Shown here: piece after piece, positions 53,391 through 61,491 of the stretch
Numbering within the stretch: the first letter of the stretch is position 1
Layout: each line of letters begins with the position of its first letter
Assembly (NCBI GenBank): GCA_024235175.1
Contig: JACKMX010000003.1
Location: 186,001 to 250,000, forward strand
Direction: 5' to 3'
Source of the DNA: Chromatiaceae bacterium
GTDB lineage: Bacteria; Pseudomonadota; Gammaproteobacteria; Chromatiales; Chromatiaceae
DNA: 64,000 nucleotides
Notes under the pieces: generated by a model
Seen by the model: the letters and a program-made list of their open reading frames with translations, nothing else
The model's database searches: none
What the model was told of the DNA's origin: nothing
Position numbers and translations under genes: made by a program

Positions 53391-53978
53391 ATGCCCCTTC
53401 CTATAAGCCTCATTGTTGGTCTTGGTAATCCGGGGGCCGAATATGCGGATACCCGACACAACGCCGGTTTCTGGTTTGTCGACAGTCTGGCAAAACGGTT
53501 CAGCGCGGGTTTCAAGCAGGAATCCAAGTTCCATGGCGAGATCTGCCGGCTCAGGGAGGATGGCCGTGAGTGCTGGTTGTTGAAGCCAGCTACATATATG
53601 AACAGAAGCGGTCGGTCGGTTGCCAGTCTGGCAAATTATTACAAGATACCTCTGGAGGCGATGCTGGTGGTTCACGATGAGCTTGACCTGGAGGCAGGCA
53701 TTGTACGCCTGAAACTGGGCGGTGGACATGCCGGGCACAATGGTCTGCGGGACATCATCAGTGCCATGGGCGGTGGCGGCTTCTGGCGCCTGCGCCTGGG
53801 TATATCGCGTCCGGCCGGCGGTGGTGGTCAGCCGGTAGTGAATTACGTTCTGGGACGGCCGACACGAGATGAGGCGGTGGCAATCGAAGGTGCCATTGCA
53901 GATGCCGAACGGATAACGGGCGACCTCCTGTCGGGTGATTTCCAACAAGCAATGCACAGGCTGCACAGCGCCAGATAG
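53391..53978 (+). CDS. pth: Peptidyl-tRNA hydrolase Pth
   Basis: Pth frees tRNA from prematurely released peptidyl-tRNA. The 195-residue protein has the start LIVGLGNPGAEYADTRHNAG with the catalytic histidine, LKPATYMNRSGRSV with the catalytic asparagine region, VHDELDLEAGIVRLKLGGGH and AGHNGLRDI. It follows rplY. The gene ychF, often next, is replaced here by a FadL-family porin gene. Confidence 0.97.
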   Translation: MPLPISLIVGLGNPGAEYADTRHNAGFWFVDSLAKRFSAGFKQESKFHGEICRLREDGRECWLLKPATYMNRSGRSVASLANYYKIPLEAMLVVHDELDLEAGIVRLKLGGGHAGHNGLRDIISAMGGGGFWRLRLGISRPAGGGGQPVVNYVLGRPTRDEAVAIEGAIADAERITGDLLSGDFQQAMHRLHSAR

Positions 53979-54187
53979 GTTTGAACTGGACTGAGTGGCG
54001 GGTCTGCAATTTACGAAAGTTTCAAGCGCCACTATGAAAATTAATTATTGGTGCATTGTTTTATTCGTTTATCGATTGAGAATGAAAGTGTTACATTTAC
54101 CCGCTTTAGGCGAAATAACTTTGTTGGGCGGGATGTTTGTGTCAGCGCGCTTCCGGTTCAAACACCACGAAACCCTGGATCAGGACT

Positions 54188-55495
54188 ATGTTTGAAATGA
54201 ATAAACGTTTCCGCTGGTTTGTCGTTGTGGCGTTCGTTCTGTTTTCCGCTTCGGTGAGTGCCACCAACGGCTATTGGTCCCATGGATATGGGCCAAAGTC
54301 GAAATCCATCGCCGGCGCCTGCGTGGCTATGGTGTTCGGAGCCATGTGTGCGGCAAGCAACCCAGGCTCGCTTGCCTTGGTGGGTGACCGACTTGAGTTT
54401 GGTGCCGCCCTGTTTGCACCGAAGCGGGGATTTGTCGCGGATGATAACGCGCTTGGACCACCAATTGGCTCGATTCCTCCGGGCGACTACGAGAGCGATA
54501 ACGACATCTTCCTGATTCCACACTTCGCCTACAACCGGATGCTGGACGAGAAAAGCTCGATTGGCATAGCTATCGGGGGCAATGGAGGGATGAACACGGA
54601 ATACGACTCAGCAGTTTTCCAACGGTTTGCCAATCCGGGTGATCCCACCACCACACCATCGTCCCCAACGGGAATCGATATGAAGCAGGCGTTCGTTGGT
54701 CTTACTTACTCGCGCAGGCTAAATGACGAACACTCAATTGGCATAGAGCCAATTTTCGCAATACAGAGCTTCAAGGCAGAAGGGCTCCAACCTTTTCAGC
54801 CATATTCGGAATCCGATACCAAGGTAACCAACAATGGCACCGACATATCCTATGGTGGAGGACTCAGGCTGGGCTGGCTTTGGCAGGTCAACGATCGTCT
54901 GAATATTGGTGCTTCCTATCAGAGCCGTCTATATATGACCGAGTTCGATGATTATGCCGGTCTGTTCGCCGAGCAGGGCGATTTTGATATCCCATCCAAC
55001 TTCGATCTGGGATTTTCTTATAAATTCACCCCAGAAGTGACTTTTGCTTTCAACTATCAGCGGATCAATTTTGCTGAGGTTGCAACCATAGGAAACAGAT
55101 CTGATGTCCTATTCGTTCCGGGCGGTGAACCGGAGTTGGGATGCAATAAATGTATGGGCTTCGGCTGGGATGACGTTAATATTTATAAGTTTGGCGTGCA
55201 GTGGCAGTACCAACCCGATCTTGCATTCCGGGCGGGATACAGTTATGCCACCGATGTATTCAAGGGCAGTCAGGCGTTGTTCAATGTTTTGGCTCCAGCG
55301 GTAGTCAAGCGCCACTTTTCGTTTGGTCTCGGTAAGAAACTGGAAGGCGGCAGCGAAATCAACTTGGCATTTACCTATATGCCGGAAGAGAAGGTGTATG
55401 GGACAAATCCAAACACTGGTGGTATCACAGGACAGACCGGCCATGTGTATATGGATCAATGGGAGCTGGAGATCGGCTGGGCCACCGCTTTCTGA
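54188..55495 (+). CDS. OmpP1/FadL-family outer-membrane transporter
   Basis: A 435-residue outer-membrane beta-barrel for hydrophobic compounds, with a signal peptide (FRWFVVVAFVLFSASVSA). The mature N-terminus TNGYWSHGYGPKSKSIAGA is the hatch-domain start of the FadL/TodX family. Conserved SNPGSLALVGDRLE follows, and the protein ends in a strand with terminal aromatic (GWATAF). The substrate is unknown, long-chain fatty acids or aromatics by family. I chose ATG 54188; ATG 54197 is possible. It stands alone between pth and the tRNA cluster. Confidence 0.9.
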   Translation: MFEMNKRFRWFVVVAFVLFSASVSATNGYWSHGYGPKSKSIAGACVAMVFGAMCAASNPGSLALVGDRLEFGAALFAPKRGFVADDNALGPPIGSIPPGDYESDNDIFLIPHFAYNRMLDEKSSIGIAIGGNGGMNTEYDSAVFQRFANPGDPTTTPSSPTGIDMKQAFVGLTYSRRLNDEHSIGIEPIFAIQSFKAEGLQPFQPYSESDTKVTNNGTDISYGGGLRLGWLWQVNDRLNIGASYQSRLYMTEFDDYAGLFAEQGDFDIPSNFDLGFSYKFTPEVTFAFNYQRINFAEVATIGNRSDVLFVPGGEPELGCNKCMGFGWDDVNIYKFGVQWQYQPDLAFRAGYSYATDVFKGSQALFNVLAPAVVKRHFSFGLGKKLEGGSEINLAFTYMPEEKVYGTNPNTGGITGQTGHVYMDQWELEIGWATAF

Positions 55496-55656
55496 TCATG
55501 CATTGAGATGATTTATTGGAAGAGCCCTTGCCCTGTCCGGAAGAGCCTATTTTATGTGCCGCGCCAAAGCTGCAAACTGCTCTCAGAGGACGATGCTGCC
55601 GTTGCTCAAAACCAGTTGACACTAAAAATCGCCTGAAGCACAATACCGGGCTTCGT

Positions 55657-55741
55657 GGAGGGGTTCCCGAGTGGCCAAAGGGATCAGACTGTAAATCTGC
55701 CGGCTCAGCCTTCGGAGGTTCGAATCCTCCCCCCTCCACCA
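55657..55741 (+). tRNA. tRNA-Tyr (anticodon GTA)
   Basis: An 85-nt class II tRNA with acceptor GGAGGGG pairing with CCCCTCC, discriminator A and encoded CCA. The anticodon stem-loop is CAGACTGTAAATCTG, anticodon GTA, with a long variable arm. It is first of the Tyr-Gly-Thr cluster ahead of tuf. Confidence 0.97.
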
Positions 55742-55774
55742 GGCCAAAGTTGATTCTCCGCGGTTTGCCGCGGG

Positions 55775-55800
55775 AGGATGAGAACCGGCAGAGGTTTGAC
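55775..55800 (+). repeat. Hairpin motif downstream of tRNA-Tyr, copy 2
   Basis: This 26-bp sequence begins AGGATGAGAACCG and ends AGGTTTGAC and is the second copy of the motif at 51320-51345. The GAACC/GGTTT stem keeps pairing through a G-T. Just upstream, CCGCGG-TTTG-CCGCGG (55758-55773) forms another small hairpin. The 187 bp between tRNA-Tyr and tRNA-Gly contains no supported gene. Confidence 0.6.
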
Positions 55801-55928
55801 GGAGGCACGCAAGCGCTGAAGAGTGTCGCGCATGGCGCGGCGGCCAGGAAGGCGGAGCGCCGCAGGCGCGGAGTGATTCCCCCTTCAACCTATTCTTTGG
55901 CGCGGCATGGCGGGCGTCCCGGTAGGCC

Positions 55929-56002
55929 GCGGGTGTAGTTCAATGGTAGAACTTCAGCCTTCCAAGCTGATCGTGTGGGTTCGATTCCCATCACCCGCTC
56001 CA
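55929..56002 (+). tRNA. tRNA-Gly (anticodon TCC)
   Basis: A 74-nt tRNA with acceptor GCGGGTG pairing with CACCCGC, discriminator T and encoded CCA. The anticodon stem-loop CAGCCTTCCAAGCTG gives TCC. Its place between tRNA-Tyr and tRNA-Thr upstream of tuf is the same as in E. coli. Confidence 0.97.
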
Positions 56003-56018
56003 AAATTTGTGTTGTAAA

Positions 56019-56094
56019 GCCCGGGTAGCTCAGTTGGTAGAGCGCACCCTTGGTAAGGGTGAGGTCGGCAGTTCAAATCTGCTCCTGGGCTCCA
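56019..56094 (+). tRNA. tRNA-Thr (anticodon GGT)
   Basis: A 76-nt tRNA. The acceptor GCCCGGG pairs with CCTGGGC (one G-T), then discriminator T and CCA. The D-arm and anticodon stem-loop (ACCCTTGGTAAGGGT) are near-identical to E. coli thrT-family GGT tRNA. It lies 82 bp before tuf and is probably co-transcribed with it. Confidence 0.97.
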
Positions 56095-56176
56095 GATTTG
56101 TCGGTGGCGTTAGGATCGATGCGCCGGTTTTTAAGAATATTTATATAGAATTTATAACTTCTCGGAGATTGATTCG

Positions 56177-57367
<1,191 letters not shown>

Positions 57368-57384
57368 TCATGTTGAACGGGTAT

Positions 57385-57416
57385 GGCCCCGGGATGGTTT
57401 ACACCATTCCGGGGCC
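57385..57416 (+). terminator. Hairpin between tuf and tRNA-Trp
   Basis: GGCCCCGGGATGG and CCATTCCGGGGCC form a 13-bp stem (one G-T) with a 6-base loop, 17 bp after the tuf stop. The following GTGTGCCCTTTATCTTT is only moderately T-rich. It may end tuf messages or mark an RNA-processing point before tRNA-Trp. Confidence 0.6.
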
Positions 57417-57433
57417 GTGTGCCCTTTATCTTT

Positions 57434-57509
57434 AGGCCAGTAGCTCAACTGGTAGAGCAGCGGTCTCCAAAACCGCAGGTTGGGGGTTCGAGTCCCTCCT
57501 GGCCTGCCA
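57434..57509 (+). tRNA. tRNA-Trp (anticodon CCA)
   Basis: A 76-nt tRNA with acceptor AGGCCAG pairing with CTGGCCT, discriminator G and encoded CCA. The anticodon stem-loop CGGTCTCCAAAACCG gives CCA. It lies directly before secE as in E. coli. Confidence 0.97.
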
Positions 57510-57544
57510 TTGGTAACGTCATCTGGAATGGCGTGTTGGCGGGA

Positions 57545-57913
57545 ATGAACGTAAAAGCTGAAGTCGAAAGCTCCGGAATGGATACTGCGAAACTGCTGGT
57601 GGCAGTAGTACTGCTGCTTGGCGGCATCGCGCTGTTCTATTTTTTATCGGAGTATTCAACCCTCATAAGGGTATTGGGTTTGCTGGTGATTGCCGGCGCA
57701 GCTGTCGCGATTGCGCTACAGACCGCCTCGGGACGTCGGATCTGGGAGTTTGCCACCGCATCCCGAAACGAGGTTCGCAAAGTCGTATGGCCGAGTCGCC
57801 AGGAGACTGTCCAGACGACCTTGATCGTGTTTGCGATGGTGCTGGTGATGGGGATTGTACTTTGGCTGTTTGATATGTTGCTGCTGACTATTGTTCGTGC
57901 GGTCACCGGGTAG
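57545..57913 (+). CDS. secE: Preprotein translocase subunit SecE
   Basis: SecE clamps SecY in the translocon. The 122-residue protein has three membrane helices like E. coli SecE: two near the N-terminus (about 12-31, 38-56) and the conserved C-terminal region NEVRKVVWPSRQETVQTTLI before the last helix. The start is the ATG at 57545; the longer upstream frame crosses tRNA-Trp. nusG follows after 9 bp. Confidence 0.96.
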   Translation: MNVKAEVESSGMDTAKLLVAVVLLLGGIALFYFLSEYSTLIRVLGLLVIAGAAVAIALQTASGRRIWEFATASRNEVRKVVWPSRQETVQTTLIVFAMVLVMGIVLWLFDMLLLTIVRAVTG

Positions 57914-57922
57914 AGGGCAATT

Positions 57923-58456
57923 ATGGCTATGCGCTGGTACGTGGTACACGCTTACTCCGGGTTTGAAGCCCAGGTGAAGCGTTCGCTCGAAGAGCGGGTA
58001 AAGCGTTATGGCATGGAAGAGTTTTTCGGTGAAATTCTGGTGCCTACCGAAGAGGTGGTGGAGATGCGCGGTGGTCAACAGCGCCGCAGCGAACGCAAGT
58101 TTTTCCCAGGATATGTGTTGGTTCATATGGATATGACCGATGATACCTGGCATCTGGTAAAAGACGTGCCCAAAGTGATGGGATTCATTGGCGGAACCGG
58201 CGACCGGCCGGCACCGATCAGCGACAAGGAGGCGAATTCCATACTCCAGCGGGTCCAGGAAGGTGTCGAGAAACCGCGTCCAAAAGTCCTGTTTGAACCG
58301 GGCGAAGTGGTGCGGGTTATTGATGGTCCATTCAACGATTTTAATGGCGTGGTCGAGGATGTTGACTACGAGAAGAATAGACTCAAGGTTTCTGTTTTGA
58401 TCTTCGGTCGATCCACCCCGGTCGATCTGGAATTCGGCCAGGTCGAGAAAGGGTGA
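57923..58456 (+). CDS. nusG: Transcription antitermination factor NusG
   Basis: NusG binds RNA polymerase and couples it to the ribosome and to Rho. The 177-residue protein has the NGN domain (WYVVHAYSGFEAQVKRSLEE, RKFFPGYVLVHMDM, GFIGGTGDRPAP) and the KOW domain (FEPGEVVRVIDGPFNDFNG). The stop codon is immediately followed by a 17-bp palindrome. The usual next gene rplK is 363 bp away. Confidence 0.98.
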   Translation: MAMRWYVVHAYSGFEAQVKRSLEERVKRYGMEEFFGEILVPTEEVVEMRGGQQRRSERKFFPGYVLVHMDMTDDTWHLVKDVPKVMGFIGGTGDRPAPISDKEANSILQRVQEGVEKPRPKVLFEPGEVVRVIDGPFNDFNGVVEDVDYEKNRLKVSVLIFGRSTPVDLEFGQVEKG

Positions 58457-58493
58457 GCTCATTTATTTTGTCCAGCGGACAAAATAAATGAGC
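58457..58493. repeat. Perfect 17-bp palindrome after nusG
   Basis: GCTCATTTATTTTGTCC is followed by AGC and then its exact inverted copy, starting one base after the nusG stop. The stem is AT-rich in the middle with GC ends. No T run follows. The last four bases overlap the first unit of the 97-bp tandem repeat. Confidence 0.85.
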
Positions 58494-58703
58494 GAACGAC
58501 CGGCATGGAAGCCGGGCTGGGCAGGCGCTACAGGGATGTATGGATACTCAGGTGTTAGAGATGTTCCGGAATGGGACAGAATCAGTAAGCGAACGACCGG
58601 CATGGAAGCCGAGCTGGGCAGGCGCTACAGGGATGTACGGAGACTCAGGTTTTCGAGATGTTCCGGAACGGGACAGGATCAGTGAGCGAACGACCGGCAG
58701 GGA
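58490..58703. repeat. 97-bp tandem repeat, two full units and a remnant
   Basis: Unit 1 (58490-58586) and unit 2 (58587-58683) are both exactly 97 bp and differ at 8 positions (about 92% identical). A third unit starts at 58684 and matches only for its first 16-19 bases (gcgaacgaccggca). A period that is not a multiple of three, together with different frames in each unit, argues against a coding repeat. Internal short palindromes include TTCCGGAA. It fills a gap in the secE-nusG-rplKAJL-rpoBC region that is normally short. Confidence 0.85.
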
Positions 58704-58761
58704 TTGCAGGAAAAGAGGCAATCTGAAAGTTTTCCTGAGATTCCTGCCGAGATGTTTTTTT
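58695..58761 (+). terminator. Strong terminator-like hairpin before rplK
   Basis: A 20-bp left arm (58695-58714) pairs with 58730-58749 with two G-T pairs and one mismatch around a 15-base loop; GATG and seven Ts follow. The left arm starts inside the third repeat remnant. It should end or attenuate secE-nusG transcription 58 bp before rplK. Confidence 0.75.
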
Positions 58762-58819
58762 AACTAAGGGGAGCTTCGGTAATCAGTCCGCAGCGCTTGC
58801 ACCCAACACGAGGTAAGTC

Positions 58820-59254
58820 ATGGCAAAAAAGATAGATGCCTATATCAAGCTGCAGGTTGCAGCGGGTGCGGCCAATCCAAGTCCTCCGGTTGGCCCGGCG
58901 CTGGGTCAGCGCGGCGTGAACATCATGGAGTTCTGCAAGGCGTTCAACGCCAGTACTCAGGATTTGGAAAAAGGGATGCCGATTCCGGTGGTGATCACTG
59001 TTTATTCTGATCGCAGCTTTACCTTTATCACAAAAACTCCTCCGGCGACCGTGTTGTTGAAAAAAGCAGCCGGTATTAAAAAAGGTTCGAGTACTCCCAA
59101 TAGTGTGAAAGTCGGCACCGTTACCCGGGCACAATTGGAAGAGATAGCGAATCTCAAGGAACCTGATCTGACGGCAGCAGATATGGATGCGGCAGTTCGC
59201 ACCATTGCCGGAAGTGCGCGTGCCATGGGATTGAGCGTGGAAGGGTTGGAGTAG
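58820..59254 (+). CDS. rplK: Ribosomal protein uL11
   Basis: L11 forms the GTPase-associated centre stalk base. It has 144 residues with IKLQVAAGAANPSPPVGPAL, GQRGVNIMEFCKAFN and the C-terminal rRNA-binding SARAMGLSVEG. It is the substrate of PrmA, whose gene is in this window. The ATG has GAGG upstream, and rplA follows after 3 bp. Confidence 0.98.
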   Translation: MAKKIDAYIKLQVAAGAANPSPPVGPALGQRGVNIMEFCKAFNASTQDLEKGMPIPVVITVYSDRSFTFITKTPPATVLLKKAAGIKKGSSTPNSVKVGTVTRAQLEEIANLKEPDLTAADMDAAVRTIAGSARAMGLSVEGLE

Positions 59255-59257
59255 ATC

Positions 59258-59953
59258 ATGGCTAAGTTAAGCAAAAGAGCAAAAGCTATCAGAGCGAAGG
59301 TCGAGTCGGGCAAACAGTATCCAATCAGTGAAGCATTCTCCCTGCTGAAAGAGCTTTCCAGTGTGAAGTTTGTTGAATCGGTCGACGTTGCCATTAATCT
59401 GGGTGTGGATCCGCGTAAATCTGATCAGGTGGTGCGTGGCTCTACGGTTCTGCCCAATGGTACCGGCAAGACGGTGCGTGTTGCGGTGTTTGCTCAGGGT
59501 CCAAACGCTGATGCCGCAAAAGAGGCGGGAGCTGACATTGTTGGTTTTGAGGATCTGGCCGCAGACATCAAAGCCGGCATGATGGATTTTGACGTAGTAA
59601 TTGCAACTCCCGATGCAATGCGGGTAGTCGGGCAGTTAGGACAGATTCTGGGCCCTCGGGGCTTGATGCCTAATCCAAAGGTCGGCACTGTGACGCCCAA
59701 TGTGGTGGAAGCTGTGACGAACGCCAAGGCCGGCCAGGTGCGCTACCGGACCGATAAGTCGGGAATTATTCATTGCCCGATCGGTAAAGTGGGCTTTGAA
59801 CCGGCTGCGCTGCAACAGAATCTTGAAGCGCTCATCAGTGATTTGAAGAAGATTAAACCGAGTGCGGCAAAAGGTATCTATGTGCGGAAGATTACGGTAT
59901 CCACAACCATGGGACCGGGCCTTCATGTGGAGCAGGCTTCATTGTCAATTTAG
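59258..59953 (+). CDS. rplA: Ribosomal protein uL1
   Basis: L1 forms the mobile E-site stalk and represses its own operon by binding leader RNA. It has 231 residues, with KLSKRAKAIRAKVE, VDVAINLGVDPRKSDQ, GLMPNPKVGTVT and the T-rich end KITVSTTMGPGLHV. It is adjacent to rplK. A hairpin about 50 bp downstream precedes the L10 leader. Confidence 0.98.
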   Translation: MAKLSKRAKAIRAKVESGKQYPISEAFSLLKELSSVKFVESVDVAINLGVDPRKSDQVVRGSTVLPNGTGKTVRVAVFAQGPNADAAKEAGADIVGFEDLAADIKAGMMDFDVVIATPDAMRVVGQLGQILGPRGLMPNPKVGTVTPNVVEAVTNAKAGQVRYRTDKSGIIHCPIGKVGFEPAALQQNLEALISDLKKIKPSAAKGIYVRKITVSTTMGPGLHVEQASLSI

Positions 59954-60004
59954 ATTCTTGACCGTTTGTTTCGCAGTGAAAAAATGAGATCTTCTCCTGA
60001 AACT

Positions 60005-60035
60005 AAAAGAGGGAAGTAAATTACTTCTCCCTTTT
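60005..60035 (+). terminator. Imperfect hairpin after rplA
   Basis: An AAAAGAGGGAAGTAA-type left arm pairs imperfectly with a TTACTTCTCCCTTTT right arm. The structure ends in four Ts and starts about 50 bp after the rplA stop. It is likely a partial terminator separating rplKA from rplJL-rpoB transcription. Confidence 0.45.
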
Positions 60036-60189
60036 AAACCATGAGAAATAGTAGGTAATTATTCAGCAATTCAATACGGCTTGTTGAATAGATGCATGGA
60101 TTTTATATCTGGAGGATCGCTGAAAATACCAATGTTTTGGTTGTGCTTCAGAGAAAAAGACTTTGGGGCTCCGGATCACTCCGGGTGCT

Positions 60190-60365
60190 GTCAAAGACCG
60201 CAGGTGTCCGGTGGATAGGACTTAATTAGCTGCCTGCGCAGACGGTGCTCCCGAATCAGGACTACCTGACGAAGGTGCGCGGTGCGATAGGGCGGTACCC
60301 TGTTGGGGTGCCGGTGAGATGAACCGGAACGGTTTATCCGTTCCACCTTAAGTCAGGAGGTAACG
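60190..60365 (+). promoter_or_regulatory. Ribosomal protein L10 leader
   Basis: The 413-bp region upstream of rplJ contains GACCGCAGGTG, then GACTTAAT, then CCTGCGCAGACGGTG. These are the conserved blocks of the L10(L12)4-binding leader of gammaproteobacterial rplJL. CCG/CGG and GCAGG/CCTGC close the stem. Excess L10-L12 complex binds it and represses translation of rplJ. It continues to the rplJ ribosome site TCAGGAGGTAAC. The upstream part of the gap (60036-60189) shows no supported gene. Confidence 0.75.
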
Positions 60366-60366
60366 A

Positions 60367-60894
60367 GTGCCACTCAATTTTGAGCAGAAAAAAGCGGTCG
60401 TTGCCGAGATTGCTGAAGTGGCGAGCGGGGCACTGTCCGCGATAGCTGCCGAGTATCATGGGTTGACTGTAGATAAGATGACTGAGTTGCGTGTCAGGGC
60501 GCGTGAATCGGGTGTCTATTTACGAGTAGTCAAGAATACCCTGGCCCGGCGAGCTGTCGAGGGTACGGATTTCGCCTGCATGAAGGAAGGCATGGTCGGA
60601 CCATTGGTCCTGGCTTTCTCGCAGTCGGATCCGGGTTCCGCAGCCCGTGTCATGAAGGATTTCGCTAAGGAGAATAAGCAGCTTGAGGTCAAGCTTATAT
60701 CCATTGGCGGTAAGTTATTGCCGCTGTCGGATATCGAAGTACTGGCCAAGATGCCTACCTACGAACAGTCAATCAGCATGCTGATGGCTGTCATGAAGGC
60801 TCCGGTGGAGAAGCTTGCACGCACCCTCAACGAGGTGCCTGGAAAGCTGGTCCGCACAGTGGCGGCGATTCGCGACGCAAAAGAAGCAGCATAA
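60367..60894 (+). CDS. rplJ: Ribosomal protein uL10
   Basis: L10 anchors L7/L12 dimers at the stalk. It has 175 residues with NFEQKKAVVAEIAEVA, SAIAAEYHGLTVDKMTELR, VVKNTLARRA and an alanine-rich C-terminal helix. It starts with GTG at 60367 after a strong AGGAGG site. It is regulated by the L10 leader directly upstream. Confidence 0.98.
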   Translation: MPLNFEQKKAVVAEIAEVASGALSAIAAEYHGLTVDKMTELRVRARESGVYLRVVKNTLARRAVEGTDFACMKEGMVGPLVLAFSQSDPGSAARVMKDFAKENKQLEVKLISIGGKLLPLSDIEVLAKMPTYEQSISMLMAVMKAPVEKLARTLNEVPGKLVRTVAAIRDAKEAA

Positions 60895-60949
60895 TCGGCT
60901 TCAAACGTTTTTTTATCTATTTCACAAAATTTTATTCAGGAGTTTTGAT

Positions 60950-61330
60950 ATGGCCGTTTCAAAAGAAGAGATTCTTGACGCGATTGCCAACATGAGCGTG
61001 ATGGACGTGGTTGACCTGATCTCGTCCATGGAAGAGAAATTCGGAGTATCTGCTGCTGCAGCTGTTGCTGCTGCGCCGGTTGCCGTTGGTGGCGGGGAAG
61101 CCGCCGCTGTCGAGGAACAGACCGAGTTCGACGTTGTGCTTACCGGTTTCGGTGATAAAAAGGTCGGCGTTATCAAGGTGGTGCGCGGAATAACCGGTCT
61201 TGGCCTTAAGGAGGCAAAGGACGCAGTCGAAGGTGTTCCGAGCACCCTCAAGGAAGGTGTTAACAAGGAAGAGGCTGAGGCAATCAAAAAGCAGGTTGAG
61301 GAAGCGGGCGGTACTGCTGAGATTAAATAA
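60950..61330 (+). CDS. rplL: Ribosomal protein bL12
   Basis: L7/L12 recruits translation GTPases. It has 126 residues: N-terminal dimerisation helices (SKEEILDAIANMSVMDVVDL), an Ala-rich hinge and the C-terminal domain (FDVVLTGFGDKKVGVIKVVR, GLGLKEAKDAVEGVPSTLKE). The ATG at 60950 has CAGGAG upstream. The longer frame runs out of rplJ and was rejected. Confidence 0.98.
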   Translation: MAVSKEEILDAIANMSVMDVVDLISSMEEKFGVSAAAAVAAAPVAVGGGEAAAVEEQTEFDVVLTGFGDKKVGVIKVVRGITGLGLKEAKDAVEGVPSTLKEGVNKEEAEAIKKQVEEAGGTAEIK

Positions 61331-61369
61331 TTCTTGGCCCTGCCTGTTTACCAGCCTTGAGCGGTTAGG

Positions 61370-61399
61370 GGCTGGTGGCGTATTCGCCACCGGCCTTTT
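61370..61399 (+). terminator. Attenuator hairpin between rplL and rpoB
   Basis: GGCTGGTGGCG and CGCCACCGGCC form an 11-bp stem (one T-G) with a TATT loop followed by TTTT. Its position matches the partial terminator that sets the ratio of ribosomal-protein to RNA-polymerase transcripts in E. coli. Confidence 0.75.
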
Positions 61400-61491
61400 C
61401 CCGCTTGTGGAATTGCATTAAAGATACGTAATTTAGTTTGAGGGAGCCGATGGCTTTCCTCATCAAGTTTCAAACACCGAGGGATGGCAAC

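Noticed and set aside
53235..54032. A 265-codon frame antisense to pth
   Set aside because: It covers pth exactly on the opposite strand and has no recognisable motif; pth is unambiguous.
55425..55888. Minus-strand frames crossing tRNA-Tyr
   Set aside because: They consist largely of the reverse complement of the tRNA, a well-known source of false genes.
57383..57544. N-terminal extension of secE
   Set aside because: It would translate tRNA-Trp and the tuf hairpin; SecE homology starts after ATG 57545.
58488..58685. A 65-codon open frame through the 97-bp repeats
   Set aside because: The repeat period is not a multiple of three, so each unit is read in a different frame. No ribosome site or recognisable protein domain is present.
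58490..58703. CRISPR array
   Set aside because: The 97-bp units are directly adjacent with no unique spacers, and no cas genes are present.
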